From NCBI RefSeq assembly GCF_001536285.1, contig NZ_FAOZ01000009.1:124001-188000 (forward strand): 64,000 nt of DNA, given 5' to 3'. The notes below the pieces were generated by a model, which saw only the letters and a list, made by a program, of their open reading frames with translations, was not told the origin of the DNA and did no database searches. The stretch is from Parafrankia irregularis (lineage in GTDB: Bacteria > Actinomycetota > Actinomycetes > Frankiales > Frankiaceae). The translations under genes and the position numbers were made by a program. Of this stretch, positions 24,840 through 33,503 are shown one piece after another; within the stretch, counting starts at the first letter, position 1; every line of letters starts with the position of its first letter.

Positions 24840-26120
24840 TTGACGAGCGAATCCGGCCGGCCGTTGTCCGCGCGGCTCGCGGGCGCTGGGGTCGACCGAC
24901 GGTCGTTCCTGAAGTTCTGCGCCGGTATCACCGCGACGCTCGCGTTGCCGGCCCAGCTGGCTCCCCGGGTCGCCTACGCGTTGGACCAGGCCGACCCGAT
25001 CTCGGTGATCTGGCTGGAGTTCCAGGACTGCGCCGGTGACACCGAGGCTTTCCTGCGCTCGCGTAACCCGACGGTGGCCGATCTCATTCTCGGGATGATC
25101 TCGCTGGACTACCACGAAACGGTGATGTCCGCCGCCGGTGAGGCCGCGGAGAAGGCCCGCGACGACGCGGTGGCCCGCGGCGGGCACCTGGTCGTCGTCG
25201 AGGGATCCATCCCGCTGGGAATTCCCGGCTCGTGCACCGTGGGTGGCCAGTCGGCGGAGAACATCCTGCGCGACGCGGTACGCGGCGCGGCCGGCATCAT
25301 CAACGTCGGTACCTGCGCGGCCTTCGGCGGGATCCCGGCGGCCGGGCCCAACCCGACCGGTGCGGTGCGGGTCGAGGACGTCGTGGGCGGCGTGCCGGTG
25401 GTGAACCTCACCGGCTGCCCCGTCAACGCGGACAACCTGACCGCCACCATCGTGCATTACCTGACCTTCGGCGAGTTCCCCGAGCTCGATGGTTTCAGCC
25501 GGCCCCGGTTCGCCTACGGGGAGCGTATCCACGACACCTGCCAGCGGCGCGGCCATTTCGATGCCGGCCAGTTCGCCGAGAAGTGGGGCGACGAGGGCCA
25601 CCGTAACGGCTGGTGCCTGTACCGGCTGGGCTGTAAGGGCCCGAGTACCTTCCACAACTGCCCGAGTGTCCGGTTCAATGGCGGGACGTCCTGGCCGGTA
25701 GCGGCCGGGCACGGGTGCGTGGGGTGTTCGGAGCCGGGTTTCTGGGACACCATGTCCCCGTTCTACGACCGGCTGCCGCATGTGGCGACGTCCGGTTTCG
25801 ACCTCACCGCCGACCAGATCGGTATCGGTGTGCTGGCGGCGACGGCGACGGGCTTCGCCTCGCACGGCGTCGGAAAGGTAGTCCAGCACAAGGTGGCCGC
25901 GCGGCGGGAGAAACGGGCCGCGGCGGAGCTCGCCGAAAGGGCTGAAAGCGAAAACGCGGACGGCGGCGCAGGTGAGAGTGAAAGCGAAGCCGCGAGCAAA
26001 AGCAGCAGTGAAAGCAGCAGTGAAAGCAGCAGTGGACGCAGTAGTGGAAGCAGTAGTGGAAGCAGCAGTGGAAGCGCAGGCGCAGGTGCCGGTGGCGAGG
26101 AGACGGGCGAAACGAGATGA
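24840..26120 (+). CDS. [NiFe] hydrogenase small subunit, group 1h type, Tat signal
   Basis: 426 residues from the TTG at 24840, chosen because GGGAGG lies 8 bases upstream. The N-terminus carries a twin-arginine signal (DRRSFLKF, R20-R21) and a hydrophobic stretch ending AYA. The proximal iron-sulfur site reads C64-A-G-D67: the second cysteine of the usual C-x2-C is aspartate, the mark of group 1h (old group 5) enzymes that oxidise traces of H2. Further cluster ligands are in GTCAAFGG, TGCPVN, HDTCQRRG, GWCLYRLGCKGP, HNCPSVRF and GHGCVGCSEPGFWD. A hydrophobic helix (IGIGVLAATATGFASHG) and a Ser/Gly-rich tail follow. The stop overlaps the large-subunit start (ATGA). Confidence 0.95.
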   Translation: MTSESGRPLSARLAGAGVDRRSFLKFCAGITATLALPAQLAPRVAYALDQADPISVIWLEFQDCAGDTEAFLRSRNPTVADLILGMISLDYHETVMSAAGEAAEKARDDAVARGGHLVVVEGSIPLGIPGSCTVGGQSAENILRDAVRGAAGIINVGTCAAFGGIPAAGPNPTGAVRVEDVVGGVPVVNLTGCPVNADNLTATIVHYLTFGEFPELDGFSRPRFAYGERIHDTCQRRGHFDAGQFAEKWGDEGHRNGWCLYRLGCKGPSTFHNCPSVRFNGGTSWPVAAGHGCVGCSEPGFWDTMSPFYDRLPHVATSGFDLTADQIGIGVLAATATGFASHGVGKVVQHKVAARREKRAAAELAERAESENADGGAGESESEAASKSSSESSSESSSGRSSGSSSGSSSGSAGAGAGGEETGETR

Positions 26121-27838
26121 GTCGGCTTGTCATCGACCCGGTGACCCGGGTGGAGGGCCACCTGCGGGTCGAGGTTCAGGTGGACGGAGGCCAGGTCACC
26201 GAGGCGTACGCGTCCTCGACGATGTGGCGGGGGATCGAGACGATCCTGACCGGGCGCGACCCGCGCGACGCCTGGCTGTTCGCGCAGCGGATCTGCGGGG
26301 TGTGCACCACGGTGCACGCGCTGGCGTCGGTGCGGGCGGTGGAGGACGCCGTCGGCGCTGTTCCGCCGCGCAACGCCCGGCTGCTGCGGGACATCATCGC
26401 CGCGTCACTGTCCGTCCATGACCATGTGGTGCACTTCTACCACCTGCAGGCGCTGGACTGGGTCGACCCGACCTCGGCGCTGAAGGCCGACCCGGCGGCC
26501 GCCGCGGCGCTCGCGCAGTCGATCTCCGACTACCCGCGCTCGACCGCGGGCCTGTTCGCCGCCGTCCAGACCCGGCTCAAGGTGTTCCTGGAGAGCGGGA
26601 AGATCGGCCCGTTCACCAACGGCTACTGGGGGCACCCGGCCTACCGGCTCAGCCCCGAACTGAACCTGATCGCGTTCAGCCACTACCTCGACGCGCTCGA
26701 CTTCCAGCGCGACTACGTCCGGGTGCACGCCCTGCTCGGCGGGAAGAACCCGCACCCGCAGACCTACGTGGTCGGCGGCATGGCGTCCCCCATCGACCTG
26801 AACAGCCAGGACGCGATCAACGACAACACGCTGCAGGAGATCACCCAGATCCTGCAGCGCGGCGTTGACTTCGTCGAGCAGGTCTTCCTGCCCGACCTGG
26901 AGGCGATCGCCGCCGCATACCCCGAGTGGACGACCTACGGCCGGGGGCTGGGCTCCTACATGGTGTTCGGCGACTACTCGCCGTCCCCGCCGCGCATCGC
27001 CCGGCCGCCCCGCGACGGGCTGTTCCCCGGCGGGGTCATCCGCAACGGGAACCTCGCCGCGGTGGAGCCGTTCGACCCCTCCGGCATCGCCGAGTCGGTC
27101 GCCCACTCGTGGTTCCGCTACGAGAAGTCCGACGCCGCCGGGCTGCCACCGTGGCTGGGGGAGACCGAGCCGCACTACACCGGCCCGGAGCCGCCGTTCG
27201 AGGAACTGGACGTCGCCGGGAAGTACACCTGGCTGAAGGCGCCCCGCTACCAGGGCATCGCCGTCGAGGTCGGCCCGCTGGCCCGGCTGCTCGTCGGCTA
27301 CGGCACCGGGGACGCCCGGCTGCGCCCGATCGTCCAGGGGGCGCTGGACCGGCTGCACCTGCCGCCGGAGGCGCTGATGTCGACCCTCGGCCGGGTGCTG
27401 GCCCGCGGCCTGGAGACCCAGCTGATGGCACGGCACGCCCTGGATCTCGTCGCCGAGCTGCGGGACAACGTCGCCGGCGGCGACCTGACGATCGCCGACA
27501 CCGGCCGGTGGCGCCCGACGTCCTGGCCGGACGGCACCCTGCGCGGCGTCGGCTTCCACGAGGCTCCCCGCGGCGCGCTGTCGCACTGGGTCGTCATCGA
27601 GAACGACCGCATCCGCAACTACCAGGCGGTGGTGCCGACCACCTGGAACGCCAGCCCCCGCGACGCCGCCGGCAACCCCGGCGCGTATGAGGCCGCGCTG
27701 GTCGGCACCCCCGTCGCCGACCCGCACCGGCCGCTGGAGGTGCTGCGGACCCTGCACTCGTTCGACCCGTGCATGGCCTGCGCCGCGCATCTCTACGACA
27801 TCGACGGCCGCGACATCATCGAGGTGCGGGTCCAGTGA
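26117..27838 (+). CDS. [NiFe] hydrogenase large subunit, group 1h type
   Basis: 573 residues. The NiFe site cysteines are in RICGVC (C60, C63) and DPCMAC (C552, C555), followed by H558, after which a 15-residue tail (LYDIDGRDIIEVRVQ) should be removed by the maturation protease encoded downstream. The subunit splits H2 to protons and electrons. RVEGHLRVEV at the N-terminus and TNGYWGHPAY are conserved in the group. It starts with an ATGA overlap on the small subunit and ends with GTGA onto the cytochrome gene, so all three are translated together. It is exported folded with the small subunit through the Tat system. Confidence 0.97.
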   Translation: MSRLVIDPVTRVEGHLRVEVQVDGGQVTEAYASSTMWRGIETILTGRDPRDAWLFAQRICGVCTTVHALASVRAVEDAVGAVPPRNARLLRDIIAASLSVHDHVVHFYHLQALDWVDPTSALKADPAAAAALAQSISDYPRSTAGLFAAVQTRLKVFLESGKIGPFTNGYWGHPAYRLSPELNLIAFSHYLDALDFQRDYVRVHALLGGKNPHPQTYVVGGMASPIDLNSQDAINDNTLQEITQILQRGVDFVEQVFLPDLEAIAAAYPEWTTYGRGLGSYMVFGDYSPSPPRIARPPRDGLFPGGVIRNGNLAAVEPFDPSGIAESVAHSWFRYEKSDAAGLPPWLGETEPHYTGPEPPFEELDVAGKYTWLKAPRYQGIAVEVGPLARLLVGYGTGDARLRPIVQGALDRLHLPPEALMSTLGRVLARGLETQLMARHALDLVAELRDNVAGGDLTIADTGRWRPTSWPDGTLRGVGFHEAPRGALSHWVVIENDRIRNYQAVVPTTWNASPRDAAGNPGAYEAALVGTPVADPHRPLEVLRTLHSFDPCMACAAHLYDIDGRDIIEVRVQ

Positions 27839-28662
27839 CGGCCCCCGCCCCCAGCAGCGCCGGGGCCAAGAAGGACGCCGGGAGCACGAGGGCCGTCGAG
27901 AACGGCAAGGACGGCCACGGCCACGGCCACGGCGACGGCGACGGCGACGTCGCAGGCCCGGGCAGGGGCGAGGCGCCGGAGTTCGTCCGGGTGCGGGTCT
28001 GGGACCTGCCCGTCCGGCTGATCCACTGGCTGCTCGTGCTGGACCTCGTCGTCCTGTCCGCCACCGGTTTCCTCATCGGGACCCCGGCCATCGACCCGGG
28101 CGGCCACACCTACTGGATGTCGTGGACGAGGAACATCCACAAGGTCACCGCGTATCTCTTCATCGCGCTGATCCTGGGCCGCGTCATCTGGCACCTGCGC
28201 TCGCCGAACCCCTGGTCGCGCTGGACGGAGTGGATACCCGCCAGCCGGGAACGGATCGGCCAGATCGTGCCGTCGGTGCGGTTCTACACGTTCCTCACCC
28301 GCGAGGCGCCTCCGGTCGTCGGCCACAACCCGCTCGCCGGCCTCACGTACTGCGTGCTCTACACGATGTTCGGGGTCGAGATCGTCACCGGCCTGGTGCT
28401 GTGGGGCATCGAGGGTAACGGCTGGGCCTCCTGGCTCACCGGCTGGCTGCTCCATGTGGTTCCGCTGCCGACGATCCGGCTCGTCCACCATCTGATCATG
28501 TGGCTCACCTGGGGCTTCATGATCCACCACCTGTACAGCGCGATCCTCGTCGACCGGGTGGAGGGCACCGGGGTGCTCAGCTCGATCTTCTCCGGCAACA
28601 AGTTCCTGCCGAAGGAGCACGCGAAGGACCACGCAAAGAGTGATGCAAAGGACCACGGGTGA
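27835..28662 (+). CDS. Hydrogenase-associated cytochrome b561-type membrane subunit
   Basis: 275 residues from the GTG at 27835 (GTGA overlap with the large-subunit stop). A 50-residue charged N-terminal region with a His/Gly/Asp run (HGHGHGDGDGD) precedes four membrane segments of the HyaC/HupC family: around LIHWLLVLDLVVLSATGFLI, KVTAYLFIALILGRVIWHL, TYCVLYTMFGVEIVTGLVLW and TIRLVHHLIMWLTWGFMIHH. Histidines in these segments would bind two b hemes and pass hydrogenase electrons to the quinone pool. The C-terminal repeats KEHAKDHAKSDAKDHG are charged and cytoplasmic. The stop overlaps the protease gene start. Confidence 0.92.
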   Translation: MTAPAPSSAGAKKDAGSTRAVENGKDGHGHGHGDGDGDVAGPGRGEAPEFVRVRVWDLPVRLIHWLLVLDLVVLSATGFLIGTPAIDPGGHTYWMSWTRNIHKVTAYLFIALILGRVIWHLRSPNPWSRWTEWIPASRERIGQIVPSVRFYTFLTREAPPVVGHNPLAGLTYCVLYTMFGVEIVTGLVLWGIEGNGWASWLTGWLLHVVPLPTIRLVHHLIMWLTWGFMIHHLYSAILVDRVEGTGVLSSIFSGNKFLPKEHAKDHAKSDAKDHG

Positions 28663-29213
28663 CGGCGTCGGCCGCTCCCCGTGAGCCCACCTCCGTGGAC
28701 GTCCTGCGTCAGCCGCCGCCCGACGGCGAGCTGGAGGCGCCCGTCCTGGTGCTGGGCATCGGCAACGAGTTGCTCGGCGACGACGGCGTCGGCGTCGTCG
28801 CCGCCCGCCAGCTGCAGCAGCCGGCGATCCCCGGCGTCGACGTCCTCGACGGCGGGACCCTCGGCCTGATGCTCATGCCCTACCTGGCCGGCCGGCACGC
28901 GGTGCTCATCATCGACGCCGTGTCCACCGAGCACGGCCGGCCCGGCGACGTCGTCGTCCTCGCCGACGGGGACGTCCGCCGCGGCCACGGTGTGCGCGCC
29001 ACCGCCCACGACATCGGCCTCGTCGACGCGCTGGCCGCCACCGAGCTCGCCGGCTGCGCGCCGCGGCACGTCGCGCTCGTGGGCATCGTGCCCGAGTCCA
29101 TCACCGACCGCTGGGGCCTCAGCGCCCTGATCGACTCGCGACTGGACGTCCTGGTCGCGGTCGCCCGTTCCGTTCTGACCACGTGGAAGGTGAAGGTTCC
29201 CGGACATGCATGA
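28659..29213 (+). CDS. Hydrogenase maturation endopeptidase (HupD/HyaD type)
   Basis: 184 residues; the GTG start overlaps the cytochrome gene stop by 4 bases. The family fold GIGNELLGDDGVG contains E37, and D86 (LIIDAVST) and H117 (TAHDIGL) match the three nickel-sensing ligands known for HybD. It trims the C-terminal tail of the large subunit once nickel is in place. The first 25 residues (TASAAPREPTSVDV...) are an N-terminal extension not seen in E. coli HybD. Its end overlaps hypA by 8 bases, consistent with an operon. Confidence 0.94.
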   Translation: MTASAAPREPTSVDVLRQPPPDGELEAPVLVLGIGNELLGDDGVGVVAARQLQQPAIPGVDVLDGGTLGLMLMPYLAGRHAVLIIDAVSTEHGRPGDVVVLADGDVRRGHGVRATAHDIGLVDALAATELAGCAPRHVALVGIVPESITDRWGLSALIDSRLDVLVAVARSVLTTWKVKVPGHA

Positions 29214-29526
29214 GGCAGGACTGGCCCGCGCCGCCGTCAACGCCATCATCGAGGCGAGCGAAGGGGCTCCGGTACGCACCGTGGTTCTCGCCGCAGCCAC
29301 CGGGGTCGACATCGCCTCGGCCACCGCCGCCTGGCAGGCCGCCGCGGCCGGCACCAGCCTGGAGACCACCGACCTGTGCTGGCAGCGTGCCACCGACCGG
29401 CTGCGCTGCTTCGCCTGCGGGCACGAGTACGATGGCGCCCGGCTCGATCCCTGCACCGCCTGCGGCGGCAACGGCCTCGTCGTCGCCCCGGCCGACGAAC
29501 TGGCCGTGATCAGCTGGACGCACTGA
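29206..29526 (+). CDS. hypA: Hydrogenase nickel-incorporation protein HypA
   Basis: 106 residues. The conserved N-terminus MHEAGLARAAV supplies the nickel ligand H2 (with E3). A zinc domain is formed by C68-x2-C71 and C83-x2-C86 (CFAC, CTAC). HypA, with HypB, loads nickel into the large subunit precursor. It ends the hydrogenase operon; the next gene is convergent after 10 bases. HypB is not in the window. Confidence 0.95.
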   Translation: MHEAGLARAAVNAIIEASEGAPVRTVVLAAATGVDIASATAAWQAAAAGTSLETTDLCWQRATDRLRCFACGHEYDGARLDPCTACGGNGLVVAPADELAVISWTH

Positions 29527-29536
29527 GTCCGCCAGC

Positions 29537-30313
29537 TCAGCGGTGGAGCAGCTCGGACGCGCTGCCCACCTGCTGGGCCCCGATTCCGAGTAGCAGCGCG
29601 TTGGCCGGCTTGTTGTAGTCGTCGACCTCGGCGGTCACCGAATCGACGCCGGCGCGGTGCAGCGAGCCCAGCAGCTCGGCCAGCATCGCCCGGGCAATGC
29701 CGTGGCGGCGCCGCGCCGTCCGGACGGCGACAAGCCCCAGGCGGGACCGGCGGGGCACCCGGGCGACCCGGGCGAGCCCGAGATATTCCCCGTCCTGCGC
29801 CGCGACGACATAGGCCGCGGGGTCAATGACGCCAACCGTTCCGTCCGGCCGGCTGCGTAGTTCCACGGGCATGGACTGCCACCCGGCGGCAGCACCCACT
29901 TCGGCGCGTACCACCCGATCGAGCTCGGACAGCGGCGCCTCCGCGGCCTGCCCCAAGGGCAGGATTTCGATCCCGGATGGCGCCCGAATCTGGTCCAGCC
30001 CGGTGATCTGCGGGTCGGTGGCGACCGTGTACACGCGTTCCTGGCGGTAGGTCACGAAGCCCGCGTCGCGCCAGCGGGCGCGCGCCTCCACGTCCTCGTC
30101 GTCCACCAGCGTGTAGACGATCTCCGGCAACTCGGCGAGCATCGTGGCCACCAGCGGCTGGAAGACCCTGTCCTGCCAGGCGTCGACGCCCAGGAACAGT
30201 CGGCCATCCGGTCGGCGCAGGGCTTCGCCCCGGCCCACGACGAGGTCGTTCTCCAACGCATGCCAGTGACGGTCCTCGACGACTCGGCTGATCACGACGG
30301 CGTCGTTGTTCAC
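29537..30313 (-). CDS. GNAT-family N-acetyltransferase
   Basis: 258 residues from a GTG at 30313 (MNNDAVVISRVVEDRHWH); a longer frame from 30373 exists but lacks a ribosome binding site. The C-terminal half has the acetyl-CoA binding pattern of GNAT enzymes (VAVRTARRRHGIARAMLAELL) and the following strand (VTAEVDDYNKPANALLLGIGAQQVG), as in mycothiol-synthase-like double-GNAT proteins. The N-terminal half appears to be a second, degenerate GNAT fold. The acceptor is unknown. It is convergent with hypA. Confidence 0.85.
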   Translation of the reverse strand: MNNDAVVISRVVEDRHWHALENDLVVGRGEALRRPDGRLFLGVDAWQDRVFQPLVATMLAELPEIVYTLVDDEDVEARARWRDAGFVTYRQERVYTVATDPQITGLDQIRAPSGIEILPLGQAAEAPLSELDRVVRAEVGAAAGWQSMPVELRSRPDGTVGVIDPAAYVVAAQDGEYLGLARVARVPRRSRLGLVAVRTARRRHGIARAMLAELLGSLHRAGVDSVTAEVDDYNKPANALLLGIGAQQVGSASELLHR

Positions 30314-30441
30314 CCCGGAGATGTTAGACCGACCCGATCGGTGAACCGTCCCGCGCAGTACCACCAACCGCATCGATCAGCTCGAAAGTCACGATCAGAT
30401 CCACGGGCAGCCTCGGGACGTACTTCGGAAACGGGCCCTGG

Positions 30442-31413
30442 CTAGCCCTGACGCAGGGTGTGCAGGGCGGGCGCGAGATGGGCGATCTCCGTCGCGTACT
30501 CCAGCCGCTCCGCCCAGCGTGGCGGCACAGCGCCGACACCGTCGCGCGCACCCAGCAGACCGCCGGCTATGGCGCCGGTGGTGTCGGAGTCGTCGCCGCG
30601 GTTGACCACGTCGACGAGCAGCTCCTCCAGCGGCGCGGGCTGCTGGATCGCCCAGACGGCCACGGCGAGCGAATGCACGACGTACCCGGTGGTCGGCAGC
30701 TCGGTGAGCCCGATGGTGGCCGGGGTGGCGAGGGCCGCGACGACCTCGGCGGCGCCGCCGACGTCCGATCCTGCTCGCGCTCCCGCGCCCGCCGCCTGGT
30801 CGGCGCCCAGGGCCGCGACCGCGTCGCCGCCGGACCGCAGGGCCGCGCCCACCGGCGCACCGTCGACCAGCGCCGAGACGATCGCGGTGTAGGCGACGCA
30901 CGCCTGCACACAGCGCGGATCGGCGTGGGTGACCGCGCTGATCTCGGCCGCCTCTCGCGAGCACAGCTCGGGTTCGACGCGGGCGAGACCGGTCGCCAGC
31001 GCCCGCATGAGGCTGCCGTTGCCCGCGCCACCGCCCCCGGCCGCGGCGGTAGCGGCGGCGCCGGCCGTCAACGGGTCCTCGCCGGCGGCGATGCGCCGCA
31101 GGGACGCGGCTGTCATACCGCCGATGTCGCGGGGCCGGCCGTCGTACCAGCGCATGATGTGCTCGATGACGGCACCGAGCTGATAGCCGCCGGAGCCGGC
31201 GTAGGCCCGCGCCACCGCGATCGTCAGGTCGGTGTCGTCGGTGCCCTGACCGGGCCGCCAGCCGAATGGGCCGCCCCCGGTGATCTCGGTGTGCACCCCG
31301 TGCCGGCGGCGGATCTCGCCCGGGCTCATGAACTCCAGTGTGGCGCCGAGCGCGTCACCGGCGGCCAGCCCGAGCAGCGCACCGTGCACGCGCTCCAGCG
31401 CGGTGATGGTCAT
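30442..31413 (-). CDS. ADP-ribosylglycohydrolase family protein
   Basis: 323 residues. GLLGLAAGDALGA at the N-terminus, GTDDTDLT (first metal-binding cluster) and GDDSDTTGAIAGGLLGA near the C-terminus are the magnesium-dependent active-site motifs of the ARH/DraG family, which removes ADP-ribose from proteins or small molecules. A low-complexity Ala/Gly stretch (TAGAAATAAAGGGGAGNGSL) lies between. An isolated single gene with 70 bases to the upstream hydrolase gene on the same strand. In nitrogen fixers DraG regulates nitrogenase, but nothing here ties this copy to nif genes, so the substrate is open. Confidence 0.9.
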   Translation of the reverse strand: MTITALERVHGALLGLAAGDALGATLEFMSPGEIRRRHGVHTEITGGGPFGWRPGQGTDDTDLTIAVARAYAGSGGYQLGAVIEHIMRWYDGRPRDIGGMTAASLRRIAAGEDPLTAGAAATAAAGGGGAGNGSLMRALATGLARVEPELCSREAAEISAVTHADPRCVQACVAYTAIVSALVDGAPVGAALRSGGDAVAALGADQAAGAGARAGSDVGGAAEVVAALATPATIGLTELPTTGYVVHSLAVAVWAIQQPAPLEELLVDVVNRGDDSDTTGAIAGGLLGARDGVGAVPPRWAERLEYATEIAHLAPALHTLRQG

Positions 31414-31483
31414 CGTCGGGACGCTACTCCGGCCCGGGACCCTGACGGGACGACGATGAGGGAACGGGCTCCGCGGGGGTGCC

Positions 31484-32497
31484 TCAGGTCTGGTCGGGGA
31501 GCGGTTCAGGACGTCCCGGTACGCGCGGTGCGGCCAGCCGGCCGAAGTGCACGTCGACGGCGGCGAGCCAGGCCAGTGGCCGGCTGGCGTGCGGGCTGTG
31601 GTCGGCGTCGGCGATCACGGCGAGGTGCGCGGCCGGGATGCCCTGAGCCAGGGCCGCCGCCGACGCGCGCAGCGTGGTGTCGTGCTCGCCGACGACGACC
31701 GTCGCCGGGCACGCGATCTCGCCGAGCCGGTCGACCATCGACGGGTACGCGCCGAGCTCGCGGCCGAGCGCGACCAGCGCCTCCGGATCCAGCTGGTCGA
31801 ACCCGGCGAGCGCGCGGTCGGCGGCACTGCCGCCGGCGTGGACCGACCGGACCGGCTCATCGACGATCGCCGGCGCGCCCTGTCCGCCCACGGCGCGCCT
31901 GCCCTCGCCCGTCGTCGCCTCGGCTGCCGATGTCTCCGTCGTTGCCTCGGTCGTCGGTGCCGGGTCGCGTGCGGCGTGAACGGCGCTCGACACAGCCGCC
32001 GCACCTTCCAGCAGCGCCGACACGACTCGCCGGGCGACGCCGCCGGTCGCGGCGGCGGGTGCGGCGGCCGTGTCGACGAGCACCAGCGAGCGCACCCGGC
32101 CGGGATGCTCCAGGGCGCACCGCAGCGCGACGACCCCGCCCATCGAGTGGCCGATGAGATCGACGGCGGTCAGGCCGAGCGTGTCCAGCAGCGCGAGGAG
32201 GTCGGTGAGCAGCAGGTCGAACGTGTAGGACGAACGCCCGTCGGCCCGGTCGCTGGCGCCGTGGCCGCGCTGGTCGTAGGCGATCACCCGGCGGGTGGCG
32301 GCGAGGTCCGGCGCGACCCGCGCCCAGTCGGCGGTCGTCCCCGCGATGCCGTGCACGAGCACGACCGGTGGGCCGTCCGGGTGGACCGTGGCTGGGCGCA
32401 GGTCCTCGACGTGCAACTCGACCCCGGCCGCCACCTCGACGCGCCGCGCCGCCACCTCGACGCGCCGTGCCGCCGATTCGATCGCCGGCTCGACCAT
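31484..32497 (-). CDS. Alpha/beta-fold hydrolase
   Basis: 337 residues, GGAGG 8 bases before the ATG. Motifs: oxyanion loop VVLVHGIAG (H49-G50), DQRGHGASD, nucleophile S118 in GHSMGG, acid in VVGEHDTT and histidine in DADHSPHAS. Typical of the epoxide-hydrolase/esterase branch; the substrate is not visible. The first 24 residues contain a duplicated RRVEVAA, encoded by a 21-base tandem duplication near 32435-32475. Between the cap domain and the acid residue lies a low-complexity insert (PAPTTEATTETSAAEATTGEG) that makes the protein longer than the usual 280 residues. Confidence 0.88.
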   Translation of the reverse strand: MVEPAIESAARRVEVAARRVEVAAGVELHVEDLRPATVHPDGPPVVLVHGIAGTTADWARVAPDLAATRRVIAYDQRGHGASDRADGRSSYTFDLLLTDLLALLDTLGLTAVDLIGHSMGGVVALRCALEHPGRVRSLVLVDTAAAPAAATGGVARRVVSALLEGAAAVSSAVHAARDPAPTTEATTETSAAEATTGEGRRAVGGQGAPAIVDEPVRSVHAGGSAADRALAGFDQLDPEALVALGRELGAYPSMVDRLGEIACPATVVVGEHDTTLRASAAALAQGIPAAHLAVIADADHSPHASRPLAWLAAVDVHFGRLAAPRVPGRPEPLPDQT

Positions 32498-32612
32498 CCG
32501 GGCACCTCCCGACCGTTCCCGCCGCCCGTTGCCGCGGACGCGGTGGGCCGCTCGCGGCCGCCGGCGGTGATCCTGACCGTCCCATGATGGCAGGTGAAGG
32601 GGCGCGGGTGGC

Positions 32613-32696
32613 TCAGCCGGCGGGCTGGCCTCGCCACTGCGCGGCGAGCAGCTCGTAGGACCGCCGCCGGTCCGCCTCGTCGAAGGTCGTGGTCAT
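32613..32696 (-). CDS. Possible 27-residue small protein
   Basis: ATG at 32696, product beginning MTTTFDEADRRRSYELLAAQ, stop at 32613. It has strong third-position GC and a helical, charged composition. It is divergent from the TetR gene, with a 14-base palindrome between them, so it could be that regulator's target. There is no match to a known family and a chance ORF is possible. Confidence 0.3.
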   Translation of the reverse strand: MTTTFDEADRRRSYELLAAQWRGQPAG

Positions 32697-32704
32697 CCAT
32701 TAAA

Positions 32705-32718
32705 ACCATCGTCATGGT
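32705..32718. promoter_or_regulatory. Candidate TetR operator ACCAT-N4-ATGGT
   Basis: A perfect 5-base inverted repeat with spacer CGTC in an AT-rich patch between the divergent small ORF (start 32696) and the TetR gene (start 32797). The position suits autoregulation. Confidence 0.45.
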
Positions 32719-32796
32719 AGGGAAACGCGGAGGTCCACCGAGTCGGTGGCGCCGTCGTGGGATCGTTCGCCGGGCTCATCCGGGTAAGGTGGCCGG

Positions 32797-33474
32797 GTGG
32801 GCAGGGCGAAGGTCGCGGACGCGGCTGGAGATGCCAGCTTCCGGGGGAGGATCGACAAGCGTCAGGCGATCCTCGACGCAGCCTTCGTCGTCTTCGCACG
32901 TGAGGGCTACGCCCAGGCCAGCATCGATCTGATCGCCGCCGAGGCGGGCGTGGCCAAGCCGACGATCTACAACCATCTGGCGGGCAAGGAGAACCTCTTC
33001 CGGCACGCGATGGCGGCGGCGGCGGACAGGACGACCGCCAGGACCCTCGCTGCCGTCAGCCGGCTCACCGCCGACGTCCCCGACCTGCATCTGGCCTTCG
33101 TCGAGGTCGGCCGCGCGCTGCTGGACTGCTACTGCTCGGCGGACTCCTGGGCACTGCGCCGCCTGTTGCACGCCGAGATCGTCCGTTTCCCGGACCTGTT
33201 CGACCTGGTCGGTGCGAGCGGGCCGGGGCAGGTGGCCCAGGCTGTGGCGGATCGGCTGGCTCGGCTCGCGCTCGCCGGCCGGCTGCGGCTCACGGACCCG
33301 GTCGAGGCGGGTGAACAGTTCGTCGCGCTGCTCACCGGCCCCGTCGCCGGTCGCAGCGCGCTGGGCACCCTGCCGTTCGACGACGTCCAGCGGCAGGCCG
33401 CGGCCCACAGTGCGACCGTCACGTTCCTGCGGGCTTTCGGCGCGGAGCCGACCGAGTCGACGGGTGCCGCGTAG
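32797..33474 (+). CDS. TetR/AcrR-family transcriptional regulator
   Basis: 225 residues with a GTG start. HTH at about residues 20-65 (RQAILDAAFVVFAREGYAQA, IAAEAGVAKPTIYNHLAGKENLF). The remaining helical domain (AFVEVGRALLDCYCSADSWALRRLLHAEIVRFPDL) has the C-terminal TetR_C_14/AefR-like pattern. It is convergent with the MFS exporter gene, 29 bases apart, and may regulate it or the divergent small ORF; a palindrome at 32705-32718 lies in its own promoter region. The ligand is unknown. Confidence 0.92.
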   Translation: MGRAKVADAAGDASFRGRIDKRQAILDAAFVVFAREGYAQASIDLIAAEAGVAKPTIYNHLAGKENLFRHAMAAAADRTTARTLAAVSRLTADVPDLHLAFVEVGRALLDCYCSADSWALRRLLHAEIVRFPDLFDLVGASGPGQVAQAVADRLARLALAGRLRLTDPVEAGEQFVALLTGPVAGRSALGTLPFDDVQRQAAAHSATVTFLRAFGAEPTESTGAA

Positions 33475-33503
33475 AGCTGCTCGCACGCGATCCGCCGCCG
33501 CGT

